A DNA stretch of 64,000 nt from JAWLGJ01 sp041685145 (GTDB lineage Bacteria > Pseudomonadota > Alphaproteobacteria > Rhodospirillales > Magnetospirillaceae). The stretch spans positions 18,476-82,475 of the forward strand of contig JAWLGJ010000006.1 in NCBI GenBank assembly GCA_041685145.1, written 5' to 3'. Numbering within the stretch: the first letter of the stretch is position 1; each line of letters begins with the position of its first letter. Position numbers and translations under genes: made by a program. The notes under the pieces are model-generated. The model was not told where the DNA came from. It saw only the letters and a program-made list of their open reading frames with translations, and made no database searches. Below, one piece after another: positions 40,356-49,976 of the stretch.

Positions 40356-41306
40356 TCAGGCCTCGACGCGCCCGGGCGCCTCGGCGCCGCGGCCGGCGCC
40401 CAGCCACACCAGCCCGCCGGGCAGATTGACCGCCACGGTCACCAGCCCGTACAGCACCGCCAGCACCAGGGCCGACTCCGCCGCCACCCCCACCAGCGAA
40501 AAGGTGGCGACCATCGCCCCCTCGCGCACCCCCCAACCGCCCACCGAGATCGGCAGGGTCATGGCCAGGATGACCGGCGGCGTCAGCACCACGCATTCCA
40601 GCAGGGTGACGCCGACATCCAGCCCCACCGCCAGCAGCCAGAACACCAGCGCGATGTTGAGGTGCCCCAGCAGCACCAGCGACATGGTCCCCAGGGCGTG
40701 ACGCGGGCGCAGGAAGACCCGCCGCGCGTCGCCCGACAGGGCCATCGCCGCCCGCACCAACCGCCACCGCCGCAATGGCGCCGGCATCCGGTCCAGCAGG
40801 CACAGCACCACCAGCCCCGCCAGCCCCGCCAGCGCCAGCAGCGGAAACAGCCACATGCCGGGAAAGGCGCCGATCTTGGCAATCAGGAATGGCTCGGTCG
40901 CCGCCACCAGCAGCACCAGGCCCAGCACCACCGCCAGCCGTTCCAGGGCCACGCCGTTGAAGGCGCGGCCGAGACCGAGGCCGGCGCGATGGGTCAGCCA
41001 CACCCGCACGGCATCGCCGCCCACCGCCGACGGCAGCGCCTGATTGAAGAACATGCCGACATACATGATGGCGAAGCCGCGCCCGAAGGGCAGGCGCGCC
41101 GCCAGCGCCCGCAACACCGCCAGCCAGCGCAGGGTGGCCAGCGGGATCTGCAGCCACAGCATCGCCAGCGCGGCGATCAGCATGGCGCCGTCGACGCCGC
41201 GGGCGCGCCGCAGCGCCTCCCCCACATCGACCTTGCCGACCACCAGCGCGATAAGGGCCCCGGACAGCACCAGCTTCAACGTCCAGGGCAGCCATTTCCT
41301 CGCCAT
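40356..41306 (-). CDS. Flippase-like membrane protein (LPG synthase TM family)
   Basis: Integral membrane protein, 316 aa, with about eight hydrophobic helices, of the lysylphosphatidylglycerol synthase transmembrane/UPF0104 family. Diagnostic stretches are MYVGMFFNQALPSAVGGDAVRVWL and LPISVGGWGVREGAMVATFSLVG. It lacks the cytoplasmic aminoacyltransferase domain of MprF, so it is more likely a flippase-like or glycolipid-transport protein than a lipid aminoacylase. It lies 78 bp downstream of pepA on the same strand, perhaps with its own promoter. Confidence 0.8.
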   Translation of the reverse strand: MARKWLPWTLKLVLSGALIALVVGKVDVGEALRRARGVDGAMLIAALAMLWLQIPLATLRWLAVLRALAARLPFGRGFAIMYVGMFFNQALPSAVGGDAVRVWLTHRAGLGLGRAFNGVALERLAVVLGLVLLVAATEPFLIAKIGAFPGMWLFPLLALAGLAGLVVLCLLDRMPAPLRRWRLVRAAMALSGDARRVFLRPRHALGTMSLVLLGHLNIALVFWLLAVGLDVGVTLLECVVLTPPVILAMTLPISVGGWGVREGAMVATFSLVGVAAESALVLAVLYGLVTVAVNLPGGLVWLGAGRGAEAPGRVEA

Positions 41307-41379
41307 CCGCCGCCGCCCTTGATCACTCCGGGCGTAGCTCTACCACAAACGGCGCCGTGAGTCCTGCGCCGGCGCCCGC

Positions 41380-41976
41380 TCAAGCCACCGGCGCCAGCCC
41401 CGTCAGCATCACCTCCAGCAGGCGCCCCCCCTCGGCCTCGATGTCGAAGCCGCGCTCGGTGATCGACCAGCGCACCGCCGTGCCCTGGGCGACGGCGATC
41501 AGCAGCCAGGCGGCCGCCTCGGCATCGACGTCGGCGCGGATTTCGCCGCGGCGCTGCCCCTCCTCCACCGTTGCCTGCAGGCGGCCGTGGAGCCGCCCCA
41601 TGACCTCGGCGACGCCGGCGCGCAGGGCGGGATTCTCGGCGTGCAGGGCGCGCGAGAACAAAATTCCGGGCAGGCCGGGAATGGCCTTGATCATGCCAAG
41701 CTGCGCCAGGATGAGCCGGCGCAGACGCTCGGGCGCGGCGGCGTCCGTCGACAGCACCGCCTGCCACAGCCCCGCCATGCGCTCGCCGATGAAGCCCGCC
41801 AGCGCCCGCCACATCTCGCCCTTGCCGCCGGGAAAGTGTCGATAGAGCGCCGGTTCCGTCACCCCGACGCGCTCGGCCAGCGCCTTCGTCCGCACCCTGT
41901 CCGGACCGACGTCGCCCGCCAAGGCCAGCATGGTTTCGAGAATCTGGGTCTTCCGGTCACTCATCGCCTGCCCCAT
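41380..41976 (-). CDS. TetR-family repressor
   Basis: TetR regulator, 198 aa from ATG 41976 (MGQAMSDRK; ATG 41964 and 42009 are alternatives, but the latter would put the operator inside the gene). The helix-turn-helix is RVRTKALAERVGVTEPALYRHFPGGKGEMW. The ligand domain follows with a C-terminal AAWLLIAVAQGTAVRW helix. A perfect TTAGT-N4-ACTAA palindrome abuts the start codon and lies between this gene and the divergent efflux pair, so it probably represses both. The inducer is unknown, presumably a pump substrate. Confidence 0.9.
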   Translation of the reverse strand: MGQAMSDRKTQILETMLALAGDVGPDRVRTKALAERVGVTEPALYRHFPGGKGEMWRALAGFIGERMAGLWQAVLSTDAAAPERLRRLILAQLGMIKAIPGLPGILFSRALHAENPALRAGVAEVMGRLHGRLQATVEEGQRRGEIRADVDAEAAAWLLIAVAQGTAVRWSITERGFDIEAEGGRLLEVMLTGLAPVA

Positions 41977-41977
41977 G

Positions 41978-41991
41978 TTAGTGTTGACTAA
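41978..41991. promoter_or_regulatory. TetR-type palindromic operator
   Basis: TTAGT-GTTG-ACTAA is a perfect 5-bp inverted repeat typical of TetR-family operators. It sits next to the regulator start and overlaps possible promoter elements for both directions (TTGACT on the plus strand, TATAAG on the minus strand). Confidence 0.7.
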
Positions 41992-42060
41992 CTTATAATC
42001 CTGCTCCATAGCTTACAAGGGCCTAGTGCCCAGCAAGTTTCCGCTAACCCGAGGCTTTGG

Positions 42061-43398
42061 ATGCGTCGCGTCTTTCGTGCCCTGCTCGTGCTGGTTCCGG
42101 CGCTAGCCGGCGTCGCCGTGGCGGCGTGGCTGGTTGCGCAACGCCAGGGGCCGGCGCAGCGCCCCGAGGCGGCCGAGGCCCCCACCCCGGTGGCGGTGCT
42201 TGAAGCGGCGGCCATGCCCTATGTCCCCCGTGCGCTCGGTTACGGCGAGGTCCGGCCGGCGCGGGTGTGGCGCGGCATCGCCAAGGTGGCGGGCAGCGTC
42301 GTCGAAAAGCATCCGCGCCTGGAGTCGGGCGCCATCCTGCCCGAGGGCGCGGTGCTGCTGCGCATCGACCCCACCGATTACGAACTGGCCGCCGCCGACG
42401 CCCGCGCCGCCATCGCCGCCCATGAGGCGCAGTTGGCGGAACTGGAGGAAGTCGCCGCCAGCGCCCGTGCCGCGCTGGCCATCGAGCGCCAGCGCCTGGA
42501 ACTTGCCGAACGCGAACTGGCGCGCAAGCGCGCCCTGCTGGCCGATGGAGCCCTGGCCGCGGCCGCCGTCGACCAGGAGGAGTTGAACGTCCTCCGCCAG
42601 CGCCAGGCGGTGCAGGATCTGGAGGGCACCCTCGCCCGCCTGCCCGCCGAACGCCGCCGCCTGGAGGCCGAGGCCGAGCGCCAGGACACGCGGCTGGCCC
42701 AGGCGCAACGCAGCCTCGACCACACCGTCATCCGCGCGCCCTTCCCGCTGCGCGTCGCGGCGGTCGAGGCCGAGATGGACCAGCACGCCGCCGCCGGCCA
42801 GGTTCTGGTCGAGGCCGACGGCATCGACGCCGCCGAGGTGGTGGCGCAGTTCCCGCTGGATCGCTTTCGCCGCCTGCTCGACCCCAGCCATCCGGTCACC
42901 GACCTGGAGGCGGTGAACCTGAAGGCGGTGGTGCGCCTGGATCTCGCCGGCGAGCCGGTGCGCTGGCCGGCGCGGGTGGTGCGGCTGAGCGACGTCATCG
43001 ACCCGCAGACGCGCACCGTCGGCGTGGTGGTGCGGGTCGAGGACAGCTATGCCCGCGCGCTGCCGCCGCTGCGCCCGCCGCTGGTCAAGGGCATGTTCGT
43101 CGCCGTCGAGCTTGCGGCGGCGCCCCGCGGCGGCCAAGTGCTGCTGCCGCGTGCCGCCGTCCACCAGGGCCGGGTATATGTCGCCGACGCCGACGACCGC
43201 CTCGACATCCGCGGCGTCGCGATCGCCGACCGCCAGGGTGACTTCGTCGCCGTCTCCGACGGCATCCGCCCCGGTGAACGGGTGGTGCTGACCGATCTGG
43301 TGCCCGCCATCGACGGCATGAAGCTGGCGCCGCGCCGGGACGAGGCCGCCACCGAGCGCCTGCTGGCCCTGGCCGAGGGCATGGGGCCGCCGCCGTGA
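42061..43398 (+). CDS. RND efflux membrane fusion protein
   Basis: Periplasmic adaptor (HlyD/AcrA family), 445 aa, ATG 42061 with GAGG upstream. An N-terminal anchor helix (residues about 5-27) is followed by a lipoyl half (VVEKHPRLESGAILPEGAVLLRIDPTDYE), a long alpha-helical hairpin of about 110 residues rich in Glu/Arg/Ala, the second lipoyl half (VIRAPFPLRVAAVEAEMDQHAAAGQ), and a beta-barrel. The last four bases overlap the permease start (GTGA). It pairs with the pump at 43395. Confidence 0.92.
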   Translation: MRRVFRALLVLVPALAGVAVAAWLVAQRQGPAQRPEAAEAPTPVAVLEAAAMPYVPRALGYGEVRPARVWRGIAKVAGSVVEKHPRLESGAILPEGAVLLRIDPTDYELAAADARAAIAAHEAQLAELEEVAASARAALAIERQRLELAERELARKRALLADGALAAAAVDQEELNVLRQRQAVQDLEGTLARLPAERRRLEAEAERQDTRLAQAQRSLDHTVIRAPFPLRVAAVEAEMDQHAAAGQVLVEADGIDAAEVVAQFPLDRFRRLLDPSHPVTDLEAVNLKAVVRLDLAGEPVRWPARVVRLSDVIDPQTRTVGVVVRVEDSYARALPPLRPPLVKGMFVAVELAAAPRGGQVLLPRAAVHQGRVYVADADDRLDIRGVAIADRQGDFVAVSDGIRPGERVVLTDLVPAIDGMKLAPRRDEAATERLLALAEGMGPPP

Positions 43399-46300
43399 TC
43401 CGCTGGTTCGCCGCCCACCCCGTCGCCGCCAATCTGTTGATGGTGCTGATCGGCGCCGCGGGCGTGCTGGCGGCGCCGAACCTGAAGCGCGAGACCTTTC
43501 CGCGCTTTACCGGCGACGAGGTCGGAATCGAGGTGCCGTGGCCGGGTGCCGCCGCCGGCGACGTGGAGGAGGCGGTGTGCGGGCGCCTTGCCGAAGCCCT
43601 CGACAGCGTTTCCGACCTGCTGGAGCTGCGCTGCGAGGCGCTGGAGAACCGCGCCAGCGCCGTCGCCGAAATGCGCGAGGGCGGCGACTTCCGGCGCTTC
43701 CTCGATGAAGTGCGCACCGAGGTGGCCGCCGTCGACGACCTGCCCGACGGCACCGAGGCCCCCGTGGTGCGCGAGTTGCACCGCACCGACTTCGCCGCCT
43801 CGATGGCGGTGACGGGGCCGATGAGCCGCCCGCATCTGAAGAGCTATGCCGAGCAGTTGAAGGACCGCCTGCTGCGCCTGCCGGGGGTGGCGCAGGTCGA
43901 GATCCGCGGCTTCTCGCAACGCCAAATCCGCATCGAGGTGCCCGAGGCGGTGGAGCGGCGTTTCGGCATCGGCATCGCCGACATCGCCGCCGCGATCGCG
44001 CGTCACAGCCTCGACGCCCCCGCGGGAACCCTGGAAACCCGCGAAAGCGACATCCTGCTGCGCTTCCAGGACGAGCGCCGCCGCCCGCGCGACCTGGAAT
44101 CGCTGCCGGTGGTCGCCGGCCGCAGCGGCGCCGAGATCCGGCTTGGCGATATTGCCACCATCACCGAAACCTTCGAAAACCCCGAGGCTAAGATCCTGTT
44201 CAACGGCCGACCGGCGGCGGTGCTGGAGGTCCACAAGGCGGTGCGGGCAGACAGCCTGCGCGTGGTCGACGCCGTGCGCGATTTCATCGCCGCCGAGGAG
44301 GCGCGCGCGCCGCCGTCGGTTCGCCTCGCCCTCACCCAGGACGTCTCGTCGATCGTGCGCGACCGCCTGAGCATGTTGGTGAAGAACGGCGTGCAGGGCC
44401 TGGTGCTGGTCTTCCTGGCCATGTGGCTGTTCTTCAGCTTCGGGTTCTCGTTCTGGGTGGCGGCGGCGCTGCCGGTCGCCTTCCTGGGCACCGTGTTCGT
44501 GATGGCCGCCGTCGGGCTGTCGGTGAACATGGTCACCTTGACCGCGCTGCTGATGGCCATCGGCCTGATGATGGACGACGCCATCGTCATCGCCGAGAAC
44601 ATCGCCTCGCACCTGCGCGAGGGGCGCGACGCCCTGGCGGCGGTGGTCGAAGGCACCACGCAGGTGGCGCCGGGGGTGCTGTCGTCGTTTCTCACCACCG
44701 CCTGCGTGTTCACGCCGCTGGCCTTCCTGGCGGGAAATATCGGCACGGTGCTGGGGGTGCTGCCGGTGGTTCTGCTGGTGACGCTGGCGGTTAGCCTGGT
44801 CGAGGCCTTCCTGATACTGCCCCACCACCTGACCGGGCCCGTCGCCCGCCTGCGCGGGCGGCCGCCGGGGCGCCTGCGCGACCGCTTCGAGGCCGGCTTC
44901 GCCTGGACTCGCGAGCGGCTGGTCGGCACCGCCGCCGACCTGGCGGTACGCTGGCGCTATCTGTTCGCGGGGCTGATGCTGTTCGCCGCCCTCGGCACCG
45001 TCGGCTATGTCGCCGGCGGCAACGTCAAGTTCCAGGCCTTTCCCGACATCGACGGAGACGTCGTCGAGGCGCGCCTGCTGCTGCCGCAGGGCACGCCCCT
45101 GGCGCGTACCGAGGCGGTGGTCGACGACATTCTCGCCGCGCTGGCGGCGGTGGACGCGGACCTGGCCCCGGAACAGCCCGGCGGCCGCGCGCTGGTGGAG
45201 AGCGTGCAGGTGCGCTTCGGCGAGAACCGCGACGCCAAGGAAAGCGGCCCCCACCTCGCCACCGTCATCGTCGACCTGTTGGGGGCCGAAATCCGCGCCA
45301 CCACCCTCGATGTCTTTTACGCGCGCTGGCGCGAGGCCATCGGCACCGTGCCGGGCGCCATCGCGCTGACCCTGCAGGAGCCCAATATCGGCCCGCAGGG
45401 GATCGCCTTCGAATTGCGGCTGCAAGGCCGCGATCTGGAGGAGTTGAAGGCCGCCTCGCTGGCGTTGCAGGAGCGCCTGAGCGGCTTTGCCGGCACCCGC
45501 GACGTCATCGACGACCTGCGCCCCGGCAAGCCGGAGCGCCGCATCCGCCTGCGCGATGGCGCCACCACCCTGGGCCTGGACGCCGCCACCGTGGCCGCGC
45601 AACTGCGCGCCGCCTTCCTGGGCGAGGTGGCGAGCGAAATCCAGGTGGGGCCGGAATCCTACGAGATCGAGGTGCGCCGCGCCGACACCGACCGCGCCAG
45701 CCTGGATGCCCTCGACGACTTCACCCTGGCCCTGCCCGACGGCCGGCAGGTGCCGCTGTCGGCGGTGGCGGTGGTCGAACCGGCACGGGGCTGGGCGCGC
45801 ATCCAGCAAGTGAACGGGCGGCGCACCGTCACGGTTACCGGCGACGTCGACGAGCGCATCGGCAACGCCGCCGACATCGTCGGCGCCCTGCAAGCCGATG
45901 TGCTTCCGGGATTGGCCGAACGGTTCCCGGGCGTGGAGATCACCGTCCTCGGCCAGTCGCGGGAGGCGGGCACCACCGGCGCCTCGGTGCGGGTGGGTTT
46001 CCTCTACGGATTGCTGGGGGTGTTCCTGATCCTCGCCTTCCAGTTCCGCAGCTATGTCGAGCCGCTGGTGGTCATGGTGGCCATTCCCTTCGCCATCCTG
46101 GGCGCCGTGTGGGGGCACGCGGTGATGGGCGTGAACCTGTCGATGCCCAGCGTCGTGGGTGCCGCCTCGCTGTCGGGGGTGGTGGTAAACAACTCCATCC
46201 TGCTGGTGCACTTCGTCAAGATGCGCGCCCGCGAGGGCCGCACCGCCGCCGACGCCGCCCGCCAGGCCAGCCGCGACCGCTTCCGCTCCATCCTGCTGAC

Positions 46301-46535
46301 CTCGCTGACCACCATCCTCGGGCTGTTGCCGCTGTTGGCGGAAACCAGCCTGCAGGCGCAGGTCATCAAGCCGCTGGTCATCAGTGTCGTCTTCGGCCTG
46401 CTGGCCTCGGCGGCGATGGTGCTGCTGGCGGTGCCGGCGCTGTACGCCATCCTGGCCGACTTCGGACTGGGCACGGTGGCGCGCCGCGATCGGGAGGCCA
46501 CCGCCGCTCCGCCGCTCCCCCAACCTGGGCGGTAG
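43395..46535 (+). CDS. RND-family efflux permease
   Basis: Inner-membrane proton-driven efflux pump, 1046 aa, starting at GTG 43395 inside the adaptor stop. Twelve hydrophobic segments flank two large periplasmic loops. TM1 is WFAAHPVAANLLMVLIGAAGV. The proton-relay aspartates are in TM4, MAIGLMMDDAIVIAENIASHL. The second half has FLILAFQFRSYVEPLVVM and SLSGVVVNNSILLVHFVKMR. The long antisense reading frame opposite it is a compositional shadow. The divergent TetR gene suggests induction by its own substrates; no outer-membrane partner is adjacent, so tolC at 16857 is a candidate. Confidence 0.94.
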   Translation: MIRWFAAHPVAANLLMVLIGAAGVLAAPNLKRETFPRFTGDEVGIEVPWPGAAAGDVEEAVCGRLAEALDSVSDLLELRCEALENRASAVAEMREGGDFRRFLDEVRTEVAAVDDLPDGTEAPVVRELHRTDFAASMAVTGPMSRPHLKSYAEQLKDRLLRLPGVAQVEIRGFSQRQIRIEVPEAVERRFGIGIADIAAAIARHSLDAPAGTLETRESDILLRFQDERRRPRDLESLPVVAGRSGAEIRLGDIATITETFENPEAKILFNGRPAAVLEVHKAVRADSLRVVDAVRDFIAAEEARAPPSVRLALTQDVSSIVRDRLSMLVKNGVQGLVLVFLAMWLFFSFGFSFWVAAALPVAFLGTVFVMAAVGLSVNMVTLTALLMAIGLMMDDAIVIAENIASHLREGRDALAAVVEGTTQVAPGVLSSFLTTACVFTPLAFLAGNIGTVLGVLPVVLLVTLAVSLVEAFLILPHHLTGPVARLRGRPPGRLRDRFEAGFAWTRERLVGTAADLAVRWRYLFAGLMLFAALGTVGYVAGGNVKFQAFPDIDGDVVEARLLLPQGTPLARTEAVVDDILAALAAVDADLAPEQPGGRALVESVQVRFGENRDAKESGPHLATVIVDLLGAEIRATTLDVFYARWREAIGTVPGAIALTLQEPNIGPQGIAFELRLQGRDLEELKAASLALQERLSGFAGTRDVIDDLRPGKPERRIRLRDGATTLGLDAATVAAQLRAAFLGEVASEIQVGPESYEIEVRRADTDRASLDALDDFTLALPDGRQVPLSAVAVVEPARGWARIQQVNGRRTVTVTGDVDERIGNAADIVGALQADVLPGLAERFPGVEITVLGQSREAGTTGASVRVGFLYGLLGVFLILAFQFRSYVEPLVVMVAIPFAILGAVWGHAVMGVNLSMPSVVGAASLSGVVVNNSILLVHFVKMRAREGRTAADAARQASRDRFRSILLTSLTTILGLLPLLAETSLQAQVIKPLVISVVFGLLASAAMVLLAVPALYAILADFGLGTVARRDREATAAPPLPQPGR

Positions 46536-46624
46536 CGCCCAGCACACCTACCACGCTTGAGTTGCTGTTCCGCCGGCGTTTCTCGGTCAGATTTGACCCC
46601 CTCGTCCGGTGCGCATGAGGCGCC

Positions 46625-47986
46625 ATGAGCGACGACAGCGAGCAGGCGCTGCGCGCCGAGCGCCTCCGCCTGCTGTACCGGCACTTGCCGCTTGTCCTTG
46701 GCGTCAATCTCGTGAACGGCGCGCTGGTGGTGGCTGCACTGTGGCCACTGGCGGAGCGGGCGTCGCTGCTGGCCTGGGCGGGCGCCCTCCTTGCCATGCT
46801 GGCGGTGCGGACGGCGCAGCGGCGCCGCTATCTGCGGGCGCACCCCGACGATGTCGGAATGGCGGCCTGGGGGCGGCGCCTGGTGGTCGGCTCGACTTGG
46901 GCGGGACTCACCTGGGGCGCGGCCGCCGTGCTCTTCGTCGACTTTGAGCATCCCCTGTCCCTGCTCCTGATCGTCTTCGTCATCGGCGGCATGGCGGCGG
47001 GGGCTGTGACAACGCTCTGCTACCATCCGCCTGCCTTTCACCTTTTTCTCGGCACCAGCATTGCGCCGCTGACGCTGCGCCTGCTGGCCGAAGGCGGCAG
47101 CGTCGCCTGGGCGATGGCCGGCATGTTGGCGGTCTTTGGGCTGGCGCTGGCCGCCATCGGCCACCGGTACTTCGCCCACATCACCGAGAACCTGCGCCTG
47201 TCCCACGAGAAGCAGCGGCTGCTGGAGGACATGGAGCACCAGGTAGAGGCTCGCACGGCGGAACTTGAGACGGCCAGGCTCGCCGCCGAGGATGCCAACA
47301 ATGCCAAATCGCGCTTCCTGGCCGCCGCCAGCCACGACCTGCGCCAGCCCTTGCAGTCGATGTTCCTGTTCTCCGAGTTGCTAGAGCGGCGCATGGACGA
47401 TCCACAGGACCGGGAGGTGCTGGCGCGGCTGCGCTCGGGCCTGGTGACACTGAAGGACATGCTGGACGGCCTGCTCGACCTGTCGCGGCTGGACGTGGGG
47501 CTGGTTCGCAGCGAACGCGCCACCTTCGCACTGCGGGAACTGCTTGACGAACTGGCGGCCGCCTATCGCCCCATAGCCCAGGCGAGGGACCTGGGATTCC
47601 AGGTTTCCTGCGATCCGGCGATCGTGGTCATGTCCGATAGGCAGTTGCTGGCGCGGATGCTGCGCAACCTGGTTGAAAACGCCCTGCGCTACACCGAGCG
47701 CGGGGCCATTTCCCTCGCCTGCCGCGAGCAGGGCCCCCACGTCCGGGTCGAGGTCAGCGACACCGGCATCGGCATCGCCCCCGACCAGCTTGGCCGGATA
47801 TTCGAGGAGTTCTATCAGGTGGGCAATCCGGAGCGCGACCGCGAATGGGGCTTCGGCCTCGGCCTCAGCATCGTGCGCCGCCTGTCCAACGTCCTGGACC
47901 ATCCCGTGCTGGTGTCGTCGGTGCCCGGCAAGGGCAGCACCTTCGCCGTCCTTGTGCCGCGCGCGGAAACCGGGCGCCCTGGATGA
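46625..47986 (+). CDS. Orphan membrane histidine kinase
   Basis: Histidine kinase, 453 aa, ATG 46625. The N-terminal half has about six transmembrane helices (residues 25-185) forming an integral-membrane sensor; a coiled coil (LEDMEHQVEARTAELETARL) leads to the H box SRFLAAASHDLRQPLQSMFLFSELL. ATPase motifs are NLVENALRYTERG, VSDTGIGIAPDQL and WGFGLGLSIVRRL. The HDLRQPLQ form is typical of kinases usually fused to a receiver, but here the protein ends after the ATPase and no regulator is adjacent. Confidence 0.88.
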   Translation: MSDDSEQALRAERLRLLYRHLPLVLGVNLVNGALVVAALWPLAERASLLAWAGALLAMLAVRTAQRRRYLRAHPDDVGMAAWGRRLVVGSTWAGLTWGAAAVLFVDFEHPLSLLLIVFVIGGMAAGAVTTLCYHPPAFHLFLGTSIAPLTLRLLAEGGSVAWAMAGMLAVFGLALAAIGHRYFAHITENLRLSHEKQRLLEDMEHQVEARTAELETARLAAEDANNAKSRFLAAASHDLRQPLQSMFLFSELLERRMDDPQDREVLARLRSGLVTLKDMLDGLLDLSRLDVGLVRSERATFALRELLDELAAAYRPIAQARDLGFQVSCDPAIVVMSDRQLLARMLRNLVENALRYTERGAISLACREQGPHVRVEVSDTGIGIAPDQLGRIFEEFYQVGNPERDREWGFGLGLSIVRRLSNVLDHPVLVSSVPGKGSTFAVLVPRAETGRPG

Positions 47987-48000
47987 TCGGAGTGGGAAGA

Positions 48001-48076
48001 TGGCGACCCCAGCGGGACTCGAACCCGCGTTGCCGGCTTGAAAAGCCGGAGTCCTAGGCCACTAGACGATGGGGTC
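48001..48076 (-). tRNA. tRNA-Glu (UUC)
   Basis: 76-nt cloverleaf on the minus strand. The acceptor stem GACCCCA pairs with TGGGGTC, followed by G73 and an encoded CCA. The anticodon arm is CCGGC-TTTTCAA-GCCGG with anticodon TTC. The T arm is GCGGG-TTCGAGT-CCCGC, and the D arm region CGTCTAGTGGCCTAGGACT is that of bacterial tRNA-Glu. Confidence 0.97.
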
Positions 48077-48093
48077 GCGGCGGGACGGCCGCC

Positions 48094-48123
48094 TAGATAG
48101 CGCCCACGGACGGGGCGCGTCAA
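48094..48123 (-). promoter_or_regulatory. Promoter of tRNA-Glu
   Basis: On the minus strand TTGACG and TATCTA are separated by 18 bp, with the -10 ending 17 bp before the mature tRNA 5' end. This is a good sigma-70-type promoter in the right place. Confidence 0.75.
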
Positions 48124-48182
48124 GCCCCGCAAGCGCGTCGGTGCCTCGCTGGAGCGGTGAGCCCGCTTAAGGGGGACCGGCC

Positions 48183-49976
48183 CTACAGCGCCGGGGCGGC
48201 GTCGTCGATGAAGACCTGGGGCTTGGGGTTGCCGCCCCAGGTGTCGACGCGCAGGCAGCCGGCGACGTGCATGGTGGCGCCCTGTGCGTTCAACAGCGCG
48301 TGCCCCAGTTCCGAATCGGCGCTGCGGAAGGCGATGGCCTTGAGGCGGCCGCCGGCGGCGCCCGCCAACTGGCAGCGCACATGCCCCTGGCCGACGATGT
48401 CGGCGTACAGCACCCGCGCCGCCTTGAAGGCGAAGCGCGGTTCGTCGTTGCCGGCGCCGAAGGGGCCGGTGCGGGCGATGGTCTCGGCCAATTCCACGGT
48501 GGCGCCGCCGGCGTCGAGGGCGCCGTCGAGAAAAAGCTCCGGCACCAGTTCGCCGGCCGCCTGCGCCGCCAGGCGCTCGGCCAGGAAGGCCCGGAAATCG
48601 TCCAGGCGGTCGCGCGCGACGGTGAAGCCGGCGGCCATGCTGTGCCCGCCGCCCTTGAGCAGCAGCCCCGCCTGCCGCGCCGCGATCACCGCCGCCCCCA
48701 GATCGAGGCCGGCGACCGAACGCCCCGAGCCCTTGCCCTCGCCGCCGTCCAACGCCACCACACAGGCCGGGCGGTTGTAGCGTTCCTTCAGCCGCCCGGC
48801 GACGATGCCGATGACGCCGGGATGCCAGCCCTCGCCGGCCGCCATCACCAGCGGCAGGCCGTCATCGGGACGGGTTTCCACCTGCTCGATGGCTTGCAGC
48901 AGCACGTCGGCCTCGATCTGCTGGCGCTCGCGGTTGTGTTCGTCCAGCCGCTGGGCCATCTCGGCCGCCTGGGTGGGATCGTCGCTGGCCAAGAGCGTCG
49001 CCCCCAGCGCCGCCTCGCCGACGCGGCCACCGGCGTTGACCCGCGGCCCCAGGACAAAGCCGAGGTGATAGGCCTCCGGCCGCTCCTGCACGCCGGTCAG
49101 GTCGGCCAGGGCGGCAATGCCGGCGTTGCCGCGCCGCGCCATCACCTTCAGCCCCTGCGCCACCAGCGCCCGGTTGACGCCCCACAGCGGCACCACGTCG
49201 CAGACGGTGCCCAGCGCCACCAGGTCCAGCCATTGCATGAGGTCGGGTTCGGAATGCCGCTCGTACCAGCCGGCGGCGCGCAGGGCGCGGTTCACCGCCA
49301 CCACCAGCAGGAAGGTCACCCCCACCGCCGCGAGATGGCCGTGGTCGGAGGCCTCGTCGAGGCGGTTGGGATTGACCACCGCCAGCGCCGGCGGCAGCGT
49401 CGCCTCGGCCTCGTGGTGATCGACCACCACGATGTCGAGCCCGGCGGCCTTCGCCTCGTCCAACGCCTCGAAGGCGGTGGTGCCGCAATCCACGGTCACC
49501 ACCACGCCGGCCCCGCGTTCCTTCAGCGCCAGCAGCGCCGGGGCATTGGGGCCGTAGCCCTCGGCGACGCGGTCGGGAATGTGGATCAGCACCTTGGCTC
49601 CCACCGCGCGCAGAAACCGGACCAGCAGGGCGGTCGAGGTGGCGCCGTCGACGTCGTAGTCGCCGAAGACGGCAACGGTCTCGCCCCCCGCCACCGCCGC
49701 CGCCAGCCGTTCGGCGGCGGCGTCCATGTCGCGCAGATGCGAGGGGTCGGGCAGCAGCCCGCGCAGGGTGGGCGCCAGGTAGCCGTCGACATCTTCCAGG
49801 CCGACGCCGCGCGCCGCCAGCACGCGGCCGACGATCTCGGGCAGGCCGTGGCGCTGGGCCAGCGCCAGCGCCAGGCGCTCGTCACCGCCCCGCAACCGCC
49901 AGCGCCGGCCGGTCAACGAGCGCTCAACACCCAGGAACGCCGCGACGGCGTCCGCGTCCGCCCCCGCCGCCGTCAT
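48183..49976 (-). CDS. recJ: Single-stranded-DNA exonuclease RecJ
   Basis: 5'-3' single-strand exonuclease for recombination and mismatch repair, 597 aa from ATG 49976, which shares a base with the glpX stop (TGATG). DHH-family motifs are in order: FGDYDVDGATSTALL (motif I, near residue 105), VVTVDCGTT, IVVVDHHEAE (motif III), and DHGHLAAVGVTF. The DHHA1 domain follows with GKGSGRSVAGLDLG and LLLKGGGHSMAAGFTV. The C-terminal OB fold is present. It is the last protein gene of the alaC-hom-glpX-recJ run, conserved in alphaproteobacteria. Confidence 0.96.
   Translation of the reverse strand: MTAAGADADAVAAFLGVERSLTGRRWRLRGGDERLALALAQRHGLPEIVGRVLAARGVGLEDVDGYLAPTLRGLLPDPSHLRDMDAAAERLAAAVAGGETVAVFGDYDVDGATSTALLVRFLRAVGAKVLIHIPDRVAEGYGPNAPALLALKERGAGVVVTVDCGTTAFEALDEAKAAGLDIVVVDHHEAEATLPPALAVVNPNRLDEASDHGHLAAVGVTFLLVVAVNRALRAAGWYERHSEPDLMQWLDLVALGTVCDVVPLWGVNRALVAQGLKVMARRGNAGIAALADLTGVQERPEAYHLGFVLGPRVNAGGRVGEAALGATLLASDDPTQAAEMAQRLDEHNRERQQIEADVLLQAIEQVETRPDDGLPLVMAAGEGWHPGVIGIVAGRLKERYNRPACVVALDGGEGKGSGRSVAGLDLGAAVIAARQAGLLLKGGGHSMAAGFTVARDRLDDFRAFLAERLAAQAAGELVPELFLDGALDAGGATVELAETIARTGPFGAGNDEPRFAFKAARVLYADIVGQGHVRCQLAGAAGGRLKAIAFRSADSELGHALLNAQGATMHVAGCLRVDTWGGNPKPQVFIDDAAPAL

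Noticed and set aside
43047..46547. Very long open frame opposite the RND permease
   Set aside because: It is antisense to a clear RND pump, has no domain, is rich in His/Gln/Arg as expected for a shadow of GC-rich code, and has no ribosome site. Similar antisense frames opposite valS, coxL and others were left out for the same reason.
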